DNA of 64,000 bases from Streptomyces litmocidini. Lineage in GTDB: Bacteria; Actinomycetota; Actinomycetes; Streptomycetales; Streptomycetaceae. The notes under the pieces are model-generated. The model was not told where the DNA came from, did not search any database, and worked only from the letters and a program-made list of their open reading frames with translations. Positions within the stretch are counted from its first letter, which is position 1; every line of letters begins with the position of its first letter. This document shows, in pieces, positions 39,603 to 48,193 of the stretch. The translations under genes and the position numbers were made by a program. The DNA lies in contig NZ_BMTQ01000013.1 in the NCBI RefSeq assembly GCF_014649755.1, forward strand, positions 124,001 to 188,000, read 5' to 3'.

Positions 39603-40973
39603 TCAGCCGTCCGTTCGCGCTCGGCCGTCCCGGCTCCGCAGCCAGGCGAGGCCCGGGTGCGCCGCCGTGTAGCCCTCCACGAGACGGCGGGCCACCGCCA
39701 CCGAGTCCACCAGCGGATGCAGCGCGAAGGCCTTGACGGCCGTCGCCCGCGAGCCGCTCTCCACGGCGGCCAGGACCTCGCGCTCCACCGCCTTCACCGC
39801 GGTCACCAGACCGACGGCGTGGTACGGCAGCGGGTCCACCGACACGGGGTGGGCGCCGTTCGCGTCCACGAAGCACGGCACCTCGATCACCGCGTCCGCG
39901 TCGAGCACCGAGAGCGTCGAGCCGTTGCGGACGTTGAGGATCAGCGTGGTCCGCTCGTCCCGGGCGATCGCCCGCATGAGCGCGAGCGCCACCTTCTCGT
40001 AGCCGCCCGACTCCAGGTCCTCCTCGTCGCGCTCCCCGATCCCGGCGGCCTCCCGGTTGGCCGCCATGTAGGTGGCCTCGCGGTCGGCGAGCGTACGGTG
40101 CCAGGTGTCGAGGGCCGGAGCGTCGGGCTTGGCCATCTCCTCGTAGAAGGCGCCCTGTTGGTCCCGCAGATACGCTCCGCGCGTCCGCTCGGCCGTCCGG
40201 TAGGCGTGGACCGCCTCCCGGTTGAAGTAGTAGTAGTGCAGGTACTCGTTGGGGACCGCGCCGAGCGAGCGCAGCCACTCCGGGCCGAAGAGCCGGCCCT
40301 CCTCGAAGGAGCCGAGCGCCTCCTCGTCGGCGAGCAGCCGCGGCAGCACGTCCCGGCCGCCGACCCGCAGCCCCCTCAGCCAGCCCAGGTGGTTGAGGCC
40401 CACGTAGTCGATCCAGGCCTCGTCCGGGTTCGCGCCCAGGACGCGGGCGACCCGGCGGCCGAGGCCGACGGGGGAGTCGCAGATGCCGACGACCCGGTCG
40501 CCGAGCACCCGGGACATCGCCTCCGTGACCAGGCCGGCCGGGTTGGTGAAGTTGATGACCCAGGCGTCGGGGGCGAGTTCGGCGATCCTCCGGGCGACGC
40601 GTACGGCCACGGGCACGGTCCGCAGCCCGTACGCGATGCCGCCCGCCCCCACCGTCTCCTGGCCGAGCACGCCCTCGGCGAGCGCGATCCGCTCGTCGGC
40701 CGCCCGCCCCTCCAGACCGCCGACCCGGATCGCCGAGAACACGAAGTCCGCCCCGCGCAGCGCCTCGTCCAGGTCCGTCGTCGCCGTCACCGCCGGCGCG
40801 TCCGGCACCCCCTCCGCCTGGTCCGCGAGGACCCGGGCGATGGCCGAGAGCCGCCCCTCGTCGAGGTCGTACAGGGTGACGTGGGTGACCCGCCCCTCGG
40901 CGTGGTCGCCGAGCAGGGCGCCGTACACCAGCGGCACCCGGAATCCGCCGCCTCCGAGAATCGTCAGTTTCAT
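39603..40973 (-). CDS. 6-phospho-beta-glucosidase, glycosyl hydrolase family 4
   Basis: A 456-residue protein. GH4 enzymes use NAD and Mn2+. The NAD-binding start KLTILGGGGFRVPLVYGAL is present, as are DFVFSAIRVGGLEGRAADER and VINFTNPAGLVTEAMSR. The metal site has ICDSPVGLGRR (Cys) and YVGLNHLGW (His). It hydrolyses 6-phospho-beta-glucosides by redox-assisted elimination. A PTS or other sugar transporter gene is not adjacent. Its tail is 45 bases from the M64 gene start, which is on the same strand. Confidence 0.93.
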   Translation of the reverse strand: MKLTILGGGGFRVPLVYGALLGDHAEGRVTHVTLYDLDEGRLSAIARVLADQAEGVPDAPAVTATTDLDEALRGADFVFSAIRVGGLEGRAADERIALAEGVLGQETVGAGGIAYGLRTVPVAVRVARRIAELAPDAWVINFTNPAGLVTEAMSRVLGDRVVGICDSPVGLGRRVARVLGANPDEAWIDYVGLNHLGWLRGLRVGGRDVLPRLLADEEALGSFEEGRLFGPEWLRSLGAVPNEYLHYYYFNREAVHAYRTAERTRGAYLRDQQGAFYEEMAKPDAPALDTWHRTLADREATYMAANREAAGIGERDEEDLESGGYEKVALALMRAIARDERTTLILNVRNGSTLSVLDADAVIEVPCFVDANGAHPVSVDPLPYHAVGLVTAVKAVEREVLAAVESGSRATAVKAFALHPLVDSVAVARRLVEGYTAAHPGLAWLRSRDGRARTDG

Positions 40974-41087
40974 GCCCGTACGCTACTCGGGCGCGCCCTC
41001 CGGGCCGCGGGATTCCGGGCCGCCGTCCACGGGGCCGTCCACATGACGGGCGCCTCCGCGATCCTCCGGGTGGGGGAGAATGACGCC

Positions 41088-41525
41088 ATGTCCCGACGCA
41101 AGACCCGCCCCCGCACGTCCCCGGCCCCCGCCGTGACCGCGGCCTCGCCCTGCCCCTGCGGCCTCGACGCCGCGTACGGCGCGTGCTGCGGCCGGTTCCA
41201 CTCGGGCACCGGCGGTGCGGCGCCCACCGCCGAGCTCCTCATGCGCTCCCGTTACAGCGCCTTCGTCGTCCGCGACGAGGCCTATCTGCTGCGCACCTGG
41301 GCGCCGGGGACACGGCCGGGCGAGGTCGAGTTCGACCCGGGGACGCGCTGGGCCGGCCTGGAGATCGAGGGGACCACCGAGGGCACCGCCTTCCACTCGC
41401 ACGGCACCGTCACCTTCACGGCCCGCTACGTCCACGGCGGCGAGGCCGGCTCCCTGCACGAGCGGAGCCGTTTCGCCCGCCACGAGGGCGCGTGGGTGTA
41501 CGTGGACGGCGACTTCCTGGACTGA
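41088..41525 (+). CDS. YchJ-family protein with SEC-C zinc motif
   Basis: A 145-residue protein. The N-terminal SEC-C-like zinc motif is SPCPCGLDAAYGACCGRFH (four Cys, one His). The YchJ core follows: AELLMRSRYSAFVVRDEAYL and WAGLEIEGTTEGTAFHSHG, ending ARHEGAWVYVDGDFLD, an NTF2-like domain. Function is unknown; homologues may help protein quality control. GGGGGAG is upstream of the ATG. It is divergent from the GH4 gene and convergent with the drug exporter. Confidence 0.92.
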   Translation: MSRRKTRPRTSPAPAVTAASPCPCGLDAAYGACCGRFHSGTGGAAPTAELLMRSRYSAFVVRDEAYLLRTWAPGTRPGEVEFDPGTRWAGLEIEGTTEGTAFHSHGTVTFTARYVHGGEAGSLHERSRFARHEGAWVYVDGDFLD

Positions 41526-41560
41526 GCCGGGCCTCTCGCCCGGCCGGGCCGGCTCCCGGC

Positions 41561-43654
41561 TCAGCGCGCGCCCGTGCCCGCCGTCACCCGTTCCCTCGGG
41601 ATTCCGCTCGCGAGGTCCTCGGCCACGATCTTCTTGGCGATGGCGTCCGTCGCCACCCGCAGCTCGGGCCCGCTGGGCCGTCCGCGCTCCTGCTCGACCC
41701 GGTCGGCCAGCCAGTCGCCCCAGGCGTGCGTGATGACGTCCGCCTCGCGCCTGCCCGCCCGGGTGTGGGAGAGCAGGCTGCCGTCCCGCGTCAGGAAGCC
41801 CTCGTCGACCATCCGGTCGAAGACCGGCAGGAGCACCTCCGGCGGCACGCGCCGCCCGGCCGAGATCAGGCCCAGGCTGGCGTGCCCGACGGTCCGGGTG
41901 TAGAGCTCGACCTGCATGACCGCCCAGGCCCCGGCGAAGTCGAGCCGGGTGTCGGAGTCGCCGACGATCCGGCGGGCCGTCTCCATGTCCTGCCGTCGCA
42001 GGATCCGGCCGACGACCAGTTCGAGGAGCTTCTCCGAGTCGCCGGACATGGTGGGGGAGCCGAAGCCCTCGCCCATGTCGGGGGCGGCGGAGCGGGCCGA
42101 GTCGCGCAGCTCCACCTGCTTCAGGAAGAGGGCGACGACGAAGCCGACGGCCGCGACCGGCACCGTCCAGAGGAAGACGGTCTGGAGGGTGTCCGCGTAC
42201 GCCTGGACGATCGGCTCGGCGATCCGCGGGGGGAGTCCGTGGAGCCCGGCCGGGCTCTGGGCGGCCTGCGCGATCCCGGCCGGGTCCACGCCGAGGCGCC
42301 GGGCGACGGCGGCGGCCTCGACGATCCCGCCGGTGAGGTTGGGCCGGAGGGAGTTGGCGTAGATCGTTCCGAAGACGGCCGTGCCGAAGGAACTGCCGAG
42401 GGTGCGGAAGAAGGTGACGCCGGAGGTGGCGGTGCCGAGGTCGGCGTAGTCGACGGTGTTCTGCACGGCGATGGTCAGGACCTGCATGCACAGGCCGATG
42501 CCGACGCCGAGGACGAACATGTACAGCGATTCCGGCCCGGTGCCGGTGTCCGGTCCCATGAGGGAGAGCAGGAAGAGGCCGACGCCCATCACCAGGCACC
42601 CGACGATGGGGAAGATCCGGTAACGGCCGGACCTGCTGACGACGTTGCCGCTGAAGATCGAGGCGATGAGCAGGCCGATGACCATGGGCAGGGTGCGGAT
42701 GCCGGACATGGTCGCCGACTCCCCGTCGACGTACTGCAGATAGGTCGGCAGGAAGGTCATCGCGCCGAGCATGGCGAAGCCGACCACGAAGCTGAGCACG
42801 GAGCAGACGGTGAAGACCGGGTTCCGGAAGAGCCGCATGGGCAGCATGGGCTGGACCGCCCGGGTCTCGACCCAGCAGAACAGGCCCAGGGCGACGAGGC
42901 CGCCCGCGAAGAGTCCGATGATGACGCCGGAGTTCCAGGCGTACTCGTTGCCTCCCCAACTGGTCGCCAGGATCAGGGCGCTGGAGCCGACGGCGACGAA
43001 CGCGATGCCGGCGTAGTCGATGACCGGCCGGCTCGCGGAGCGCACCGAGGGGATCGTGCGGGCGGCGGCGATGACGACGAGGATCGCGATGGGGACGTTC
43101 ACGTAGAAGGCCCAGCGCCAGCTGAGGTGGTCGGTGAACAGACCGCCGAGGAGCGGGCCGATGACGGTCGAGACGCCGAAGACGGCCCCGATCGCGCCCT
43201 GGTACTTGCCGCGGTCGCGCAGGGGGATCACATCGGCGATGAGCGCCATCGAGGTGACCATCAGACCGCCGGCGCCGATGCCCTGGAGGCCGCGCCAGAC
43301 GATCAGCAGCGTCATGTTGGTGGCGAGTCCGCAGAGGAACGAGCCGGTGATGAAGACGACCGCGGAGATCTGGAAGACCACCTTGCGGCCGAAGAGGTCG
43401 CCGAACTTGCCGACGAGGACGGTCGCGACCGTCTCCGCCAGCAGGTACGAGGTGACCACCCACGACATGTGGGCGGCGCCGCCGAGGTCCGCGACGATCG
43501 TGGGCAGGGCGGTGCCGACGATCGTCTGGTCGAGGGCGGCGAGGAGGACGCCCAGCATGATCGTGCCGAAGACGATGTTGCGGCGGCGGCTGTCGAGCAC
43601 GGGCGGCTCGGTGGCGGCCGGGGGCGCGGGCGCTGCGTCGCTGATCGTGGTCAC
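41561..43654 (-). CDS. DHA2-type MFS drug exporter with C-terminal winged-helix-like extension
   Basis: A 697-residue protein. The first ~520 residues are a 14-helix EmrB/QacA-type exporter: TIMLGVLLAALDQTIVGTAL (motif with D), VGKFGDLFGRK, GPLLGGLFTDHLSWRWAFYV (motif C). The last ~170 residues are soluble and contain VPPEVLLPVFDRMVDEGFLT and LLSHTRAGRREADVITHAWG, which look like a winged helix of the MarR type. Fused regulators of this kind are uncommon. Exporters of this class expel drugs or toxic metabolites with protons. No separate TetR or MarR gene is adjacent. Confidence 0.88.
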   Translation of the reverse strand: MTTISDAAPAPPAATEPPVLDSRRRNIVFGTIMLGVLLAALDQTIVGTALPTIVADLGGAAHMSWVVTSYLLAETVATVLVGKFGDLFGRKVVFQISAVVFITGSFLCGLATNMTLLIVWRGLQGIGAGGLMVTSMALIADVIPLRDRGKYQGAIGAVFGVSTVIGPLLGGLFTDHLSWRWAFYVNVPIAILVVIAAARTIPSVRSASRPVIDYAGIAFVAVGSSALILATSWGGNEYAWNSGVIIGLFAGGLVALGLFCWVETRAVQPMLPMRLFRNPVFTVCSVLSFVVGFAMLGAMTFLPTYLQYVDGESATMSGIRTLPMVIGLLIASIFSGNVVSRSGRYRIFPIVGCLVMGVGLFLLSLMGPDTGTGPESLYMFVLGVGIGLCMQVLTIAVQNTVDYADLGTATSGVTFFRTLGSSFGTAVFGTIYANSLRPNLTGGIVEAAAVARRLGVDPAGIAQAAQSPAGLHGLPPRIAEPIVQAYADTLQTVFLWTVPVAAVGFVVALFLKQVELRDSARSAAPDMGEGFGSPTMSGDSEKLLELVVGRILRRQDMETARRIVGDSDTRLDFAGAWAVMQVELYTRTVGHASLGLISAGRRVPPEVLLPVFDRMVDEGFLTRDGSLLSHTRAGRREADVITHAWGDWLADRVEQERGRPSGPELRVATDAIAKKIVAEDLASGIPRERVTAGTGAR

Positions 43655-43720
43655 TCTCGCAGCGTCACACCGCCACCGCCCTCACGCATGCGGGGGACGG
43701 CCGGAGGGGTGTCGGTCCGG

Positions 43721-43972
43721 TCAGGGGGTGATGGGCAGTCGGGGATGGTGCTTGGCGAGGATCTTGTTGGCCCGCGCCAGGGCGGCGAGCGCGTGCTCGC
43801 GGTCCGCCCGGTCCTCCGCGCAGAGCGGTCCCCGGAAGCGGTACACCTCGCGCGCCGCGCAGTCCGCGTCGACCTCGGCCTGGAGGACGTGCAGCGGCAG
43901 GCAGGCGCCGATCATCGCGGCCACGCTGTCGGGGATCGGGACGGGAACGAGGCGCGAGGGCGAGGTGATCAC
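43721..43972 (-). CDS. Small hypothetical protein, 83 residues
   Basis: The GTG start gives MITSPSRLVPVPIPDSVAAM. The sequence has a Cys pair (IGACLPLHVLQAEVDADCAA), a charged central helix and a basic end. No family is recognised, and no strong ribosome binding site is visible (ACTGACCC precedes it), so the start is uncertain. Codon use matches the window and it faces the same way as the exporter. It could be a real small protein or a chance frame. Confidence 0.5.
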   Translation of the reverse strand: MITSPSRLVPVPIPDSVAAMIGACLPLHVLQAEVDADCAAREVYRFRGPLCAEDRADREHALAALARANKILAKHHPRLPITP

Positions 43973-44358
43973 GGGTCAGTCCTAGTCGGTCCGGGAAGGG
44001 TACGGAAGGGTCTCCACCTCCATACGTACCGGATGGCCGTACCGGTTCCGGCACGGCGGTGTCGCGGCCGGGTGACGGCGGGGCGCGCCGGAGGAGGGCC
44101 GCGCGGGCCCCGGGGGAGCGGACCGGGCGAGGGCGCGGTCCGGCCCGGGACGCGTTCCCGCAGGTACGGGGGCGGCCGCCCGCCACCGCTCCGCGCACCG
44201 ATCTTGCGCATCGCGCGGGAGTTCGTCGAACGTACCGTCGGATCGAGGCGCCGGGGGCGGGCGGCCCGGCCGTGGAATGTGTGGCATCTCACGTACCGGC
44301 CCGGCCGCTTCCGCCGGCGCGCGTTCCGTGCCCACGGCCCGCGGGCCGCCGCCACGGC
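43973..44358. other. Gene-free stretch between small ORF and DNA ligase
   Basis: These 386 bases carry no convincing coding frame. A 128-codon minus frame exists but is Arg/Pro-rich without a start context. TACCGG is repeated several times around 44025-44055 (ACGTACCGGATGGCCGTACCGG). I see no clean terminator or operator. Confidence 0.6.
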
Positions 44359-45417
44359 CTACGCGAAGATCTCCGCCAGGTCGTACGAGACGGGCTCCTC
44401 CAGCTGCTCGTAGCCGCAGGACTCCGGCGTCCGGTCCGGGCGCCACCGCTTGAACCGGACGGTGTGGCGGAAGCGGTCCCCCTCCATGTGGTCGTAGCCG
44501 ACCTCGCAGACCCGCTCCGGCCGCAGCGCCACCCACGACAGGTCCTTCCTGCCCGCCCAGCGGCTGGGAGCGCCCGGCAACCGGGCGCTCTCGTGCGCGG
44601 CCCCGTCCGTCCACGCCGCCCACGGGTGCCCGCCCGGGGGATCCATCCGGAGCGGCTCCAGCTCCTCGACGAGTTCGGCGCGGCGGGCGGCGGTGAAGGC
44701 CGCGCACACGCCGACGTGCTGGAGGGCGTCCCGCCCGTCGTACAGGCCGAGCAGCAGCGAGCCGACGACCCGCCCGCTCTTGTGGAAGCGGTATCCGGCC
44801 ACGACGACGTCGGCCGTCCGCTCGTGCTTGATCTTGTACATGAGGCGGACGTCCGGCTCGTACGGCAGGTCGAGCGGCTTGGCGACCACCCCGTCGAGGC
44901 CGGCGCCCTCGTACTGCTCGAACCAGCGTGCCGCGAGCTCGGGGTCCCGGGTCGCGGGGGCCAGGTGGACGGGCGCGTCGACTCCGGCGAGGACCCGCTC
45001 CAGGGCCGCCCGGCGCTCGCTCAGCGGGGTGTCGAGCAGAGAGTCGTCCCCGAGGGCGAGCAGGTCGAAGGCGATGAACCGGGCCGGGGCGGTCTCGGCG
45101 AGCAGGCGGACGCGGGAGGCGGCCGGATGGATCCGCTCCGCGAGCCGGTCGAAGTCGAGGCGGCCGTCGTGCTCGACGACGATCTCCCCGTCGACGACGC
45201 AGCGCTCCGGCAGCCGGGCCGTCAGCGCCCCGACCAGTTCGGGGAAGTAGCGGGTGAGCGGCTTGCCCGTCCGGCTGCCGATGACGAGCTCCGGCCCGTC
45301 CCGGTGCACGATCGCGCGGAAGCCGTCCCACTTCGCCTCGTAGTGCATCCCGGGCGGGATCCGCTTCACCGGTTTGGCGAGCATCGGTTTCACGGGCGGC
45401 ATCACCGGAAGATCCAT
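44359..45417 (-). CDS. ATP-dependent DNA ligase (LigC type)
   Basis: A 352-residue protein. The adenylation motif EAKWDGFRAIVH has the AMP-accepting Lys29 (KxDG). CVVDGEIVVEHDGRLDFDRL is motif III-like, and GLDGVVAKPL and YKIKHERTADVV are motifs IV and V. An OB-fold C-terminus follows (VCEVGYDHMEGDRFRHTVRF). It joins DNA nicks and in actinobacteria supports Ku-dependent or base-excision repair. The start MDLPVMPPVKPMLAKPV fits family length. It is divergent from the LigD-type polymerase gene with a 52-base gap. Ku is not in the window. Confidence 0.93.
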   Translation of the reverse strand: MDLPVMPPVKPMLAKPVKRIPPGMHYEAKWDGFRAIVHRDGPELVIGSRTGKPLTRYFPELVGALTARLPERCVVDGEIVVEHDGRLDFDRLAERIHPAASRVRLLAETAPARFIAFDLLALGDDSLLDTPLSERRAALERVLAGVDAPVHLAPATRDPELAARWFEQYEGAGLDGVVAKPLDLPYEPDVRLMYKIKHERTADVVVAGYRFHKSGRVVGSLLLGLYDGRDALQHVGVCAAFTAARRAELVEELEPLRMDPPGGHPWAAWTDGAAHESARLPGAPSRWAGRKDLSWVALRPERVCEVGYDHMEGDRFRHTVRFKRWRPDRTPESCGYEQLEEPVSYDLAEIFA

Positions 45418-45469
45418 GGGGAGATTGTCCGGTATGCGGTGCTCGTCGGCGAGCCCTAGGCTGACCGGC

Positions 45470-46498
45470 ATGGCAGGCAAGGCGGCAGCGGTGGAGCTCG
45501 AGGTCGGCGACCGGACCGTGCGGATCTCCAGTCCCGACAAGGTGTACTTCCCCGAGCCCGGCTACACCAAGCTGGACCTGGTCCGGTACTACCTGGCCGT
45601 GGGCGACGGCATCACCCGCGCCCTGCGGAACCGCCCCACCACCCTGGAGCGCCGGCCCGACGGGGTGGACGGCGAGTCCTTCTTCCAGAAGCACGCCCCG
45701 AAGAACCTCCCGGACTGGATCCCGACGGCCCGCATCGCCTTCCCCAGCGGCCGGACGGCCGACGAGATGTGCCCCACCGAGACCGCGGCCGTGCTCTGGG
45801 CGGCCAACCTCGGCGCCGTCACCTTCCACCCCTGGCCGGTGCGCCGGGACGACACCGACCACCCCGACGAGCTCCGTCTCGACCTCGACCCCCAGCCCGG
45901 CACCGACTACGCCGACGCCGTCCGCGCCGCCCACGAGCTGCGCGCGGTCCTCGACGAGCACGGCCTGCGCGGCTGGCCGAAGACCTCCGGCGGCCGGGGT
46001 CTCCACGTCTTCGTGCCCATCCTGCCCGAGTGGACGTTCACCCAGGTCAGACGGGCTGCGATCGCCTGCGGCCGGGAGCTGGAACGGCGGATGCCGGACC
46101 GGGTCACGACGCGGTGGTGGAAGGAGGAGCGCGGCGAGCGGATCTTCGTCGACTACAACCAGATGGCCCGGGACCGCACGATGGCCTCCGCCTACTCCGT
46201 CCGCCCCCGGCCGCACGCCCCCGTCTCGGCGCCGCTGAGGTGGGAGGAGATCGGCGAGGTCGTGCCGCGGGACTTCGACATCAGGACGATGCCGGACCGG
46301 TACGCGGAGGTCGGCGACGTCCACGCCGGCATGGACGACGAGCGGTTCGGCCTGGAGTCGCTGCTCGAACTGGCCCGGCGGGACGAGGCGGAGCGCGGTC
46401 TCGGCGACCTGCCGTACCCGCCGGAGTACCCCAAGATGCCGGGCGAGCCGAAGCGGGTGCAGCCGAGCCGGGCGAAGGAGGGGGCCGAGGGGGAGTAG
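45470..46498 (+). CDS. LigD-type polymerase/primase domain protein (NHEJ)
   Basis: A 342-residue protein. It has the PolDom signature: VYFPEPGYTKLDLVRYYLAV, then FFQKHAPKNLPDW and the metal-binding DxD in ELRLDLDPQPG (Asp138, Asp140). Later motifs are GWPKTSGGRGLHVFVP and IFVDYNQMARDRTMASAYS. The enzyme adds ribo- and deoxyribonucleotides at DNA ends during non-homologous end joining and primes repair. It lacks the nuclease and ligase domains of full LigD; the divergent LigC gene probably supplies ligation. The tail is charged and disordered. Confidence 0.93.
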   Translation: MAGKAAAVELEVGDRTVRISSPDKVYFPEPGYTKLDLVRYYLAVGDGITRALRNRPTTLERRPDGVDGESFFQKHAPKNLPDWIPTARIAFPSGRTADEMCPTETAAVLWAANLGAVTFHPWPVRRDDTDHPDELRLDLDPQPGTDYADAVRAAHELRAVLDEHGLRGWPKTSGGRGLHVFVPILPEWTFTQVRRAAIACGRELERRMPDRVTTRWWKEERGERIFVDYNQMARDRTMASAYSVRPRPHAPVSAPLRWEEIGEVVPRDFDIRTMPDRYAEVGDVHAGMDDERFGLESLLELARRDEAERGLGDLPYPPEYPKMPGEPKRVQPSRAKEGAEGE

Positions 46499-46500
46499 GG

Positions 46501-46540
46501 CGGGAAGGGGAACGGAGGGCCGGGAAGGGGAACGGAGGGC
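46501..46540. repeat. 20-base perfect tandem duplication after the PolDom gene
   Basis: CGGGAAGGGGAACGGAGGGC at 46501-46520 is exactly repeated at 46521-46540, followed by a partial third start (CGGGA). It begins just after the stop. Confidence 0.85.
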
Positions 46541-46557
46541 CGGGACGTCTCCGGGCG

Positions 46558-46800
46558 GGCGGCACCGGCACGCACGGCTCGGCGCCTTCGCCGAGGAGCT
46601 CCTCGCGCGGGGATGCGGCCCGGTCGCCTCCGACGCGCCCGGTCACGGCGACTCCTCCGGCAGGGCGGGCGACATCGTCGAGTACCGCGAGAGCATCCGG
46701 GAGTTGCACGCCCGGCACGGCGCTCCGAGGCCGTCGCCGCCCACTCCTCCGGCGTCCTCGTCGTCCTCCTCGGAGCCGAAGAGGGCGAAGACGCCGCCCT
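46558..46800 (+). pseudogene. Alpha/beta hydrolase remnant, frameshifted
   Basis: One frame reads LGAFAEELLARGCGPVASDA then PGHGDSSGRAGDIVEYRESI and RELHARHG. After a frameshift near 46722 a second frame continues EAVAAHSSGVLVVLLGAEEG, which contains the expected nucleophile elbow (HSSG). These are the middle third of an alpha/beta hydrolase. The start, the oxyanion region (HGWGG-type), and the catalytic Asp and His are missing. It lies in the gap between the PolDom gene and the IclR regulator and is not translated as one piece. No other gene occupies 46499-46889. Confidence 0.55.
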
Positions 46801-46889
46801 CGCCCAGCCCCGGCTCGGTCGCGATCCGCCCCGGGGACGGGCCTCCGAGTCCCTCGACCGAGGCGACGTCCGCCCCCCGGCCACGGGCC

Positions 46890-47684
46890 CTACCCGAACC
46901 GCTCTCCCGGCTCCCGCCGCTCCGCCGGGGCGAGCAGCAGCACCTCCAGGGCCCGCGCGCAGGCCCGCGCCTGCGCCAGGTACCAGTCGAGCCGCGCGTC
47001 GGTGATCAGCTCGGGGGTCCCCCGCACCGCGAGCGCGAACCGGGCGTGCCCCGCGCGCCCCAGGACCGGCACGGCCAGCGTCCGGACCCCGTGGACCGGC
47101 TCGCCGTCCTGGAGGGCGTACCCCGCCTCCCGTACGCGCGCCAGCTCGGCTGCCCGGTCGGTCGGTTCGACGACGGACCGCTCCGGGGACCCGTGCGGCG
47201 ACGGCAGCGCGCGCGGGCCGTCCTCGGCCGCCCGGGGCCACGCGAGCAGCACCTTCCCGAGCGCCGTCGAGTGCAGCGGCCGGCGCAGCCCCACCTCCGG
47301 GGTCACCGGACCGCCCGCCACGATCACCGCGTGCGGGCCGCTGCGCAGCGCCAGATCGGCCGCCGCGCCCGTCCGCCCGGCGAGATCGGACAGCTCGGGC
47401 GCGGCCCGGTGCAGCCCCCGCTGGTGGTACGAGAGCCGGCCCAGTTCGGTCACCGCCGGACCGAGCCGGTAGCGCGCGGTCCGGGCGTCCTGCTCCAGGA
47501 AGCCCGCGCCGAGCAGGGTGCGGGCCAGCCGGTGCGCCGTCGAGGTGGAGAGCCCGAGCCGGCGCGCGAGGTCGGAGGCGCTCAGATCGGGCCCGTTGTC
47601 GTGGAAACAGTGCAGCACGTCCAGTGCGCGGCGGACCGCCTGGGCGCCCGCCGGGGGTCGGACGATGCCGGCCTCGGTCGTCAT
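46890..47684 (-). CDS. IclR-family transcriptional regulator
   Basis: A 264-residue protein. The N-terminal winged helix is QAVRRALDVLHCFHDNGPDL and ARRLGLSTSTAHRLARTLLG. The C-terminal IclR effector domain contains RLGPAVTELGRL, RRPLHSTALGKVLLAW and REAGYALQDGEPVHGVRTLA. It lies beside a decayed hydrolase and opposite a WhiB-like gene. The target is unknown. The start MTTEAGIVRPPAGAQAVRRA fits the family; an upstream start is possible. Confidence 0.92.
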   Translation of the reverse strand: MTTEAGIVRPPAGAQAVRRALDVLHCFHDNGPDLSASDLARRLGLSTSTAHRLARTLLGAGFLEQDARTARYRLGPAVTELGRLSYHQRGLHRAAPELSDLAGRTGAAADLALRSGPHAVIVAGGPVTPEVGLRRPLHSTALGKVLLAWPRAAEDGPRALPSPHGSPERSVVEPTDRAAELARVREAGYALQDGEPVHGVRTLAVPVLGRAGHARFALAVRGTPELITDARLDWYLAQARACARALEVLLLAPAERREPGERFG

Positions 47685-47911
47685 GGGTTCGCTCCCCGTG
47701 GGTGATCGGGCTCCCACGCTCCCACATGACGGGAGACGAACCAGGCTCCCCACGGGGTCGGAAACACTCTGTTCACGCGTGGTCCGGCACGCGGGAGCCG
47801 TGTTCGAGGGGGGTGACGGAGCGGCGGACCTCCCGCCGGTCCCGGCACCGGATATCCGCCATTGATCGAACGTTGATGGCGCGTTTACGGCCCCTGGGCA
47901 AGCTGTCGGTC

Positions 47912-48163
47912 ATGCAGACGGATACCGACGTGCTGACCGCCCCCGACCTCTCCTGGCGCGAGAACGCCCTGTGCGCCCAGGCCGGCCCGGAGTTCTTCTT
48001 CCCGGCCCCCGGCTCCTCGACCCGCGAGGCGAAGCAGCTGTGCGGGGCGTGCGAGGGCCGCCTGGCGTGCCTGGAGTACGCCCTCACCCACGACGAGCGG
48101 TTCGGGGTGTGGGGCGGCCTCTCCGAGAAGGAGCGCGGGCGGCTCAAGCGGCGGAGCCGCTGA
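47912..48163 (+). CDS. WhiB-family iron-sulfur transcriptional regulator
   Basis: An 83-residue protein. Four cysteines that hold the [4Fe-4S] cluster: Cys21 (ENALCAQAG), Cys44, Cys47 and Cys53 (LCGACEGRLAC). The GVWGG turn (RFGVWGGLSEKERGRLKRRS) and basic C-terminal tail, used for DNA contact, are intact. These proteins bind region 4 of the principal sigma factor and respond to redox or nitric oxide. The ATG at 47912 gives the usual length; an upstream ATG at 47876 is possible. I cannot tell which of the several Wbl paralogues it is. Confidence 0.93.
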   Translation: MQTDTDVLTAPDLSWRENALCAQAGPEFFFPAPGSSTREAKQLCGACEGRLACLEYALTHDERFGVWGGLSEKERGRLKRRSR

Positions 48164-48193
48164 GCCGCCGGACGGCGCCCGGGAGCGGGTGGT

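Noticed and set aside
43969..44355. A 128-codon minus frame in the gene-free stretch
   Set aside because: Arg/Pro/Gly-rich, no start context, no domain.
41183..44413. A 1076-codon plus-strand frame
   Set aside because: Antisense to the MFS exporter; Asp/Glu/Gly/Arg-rich shadow.
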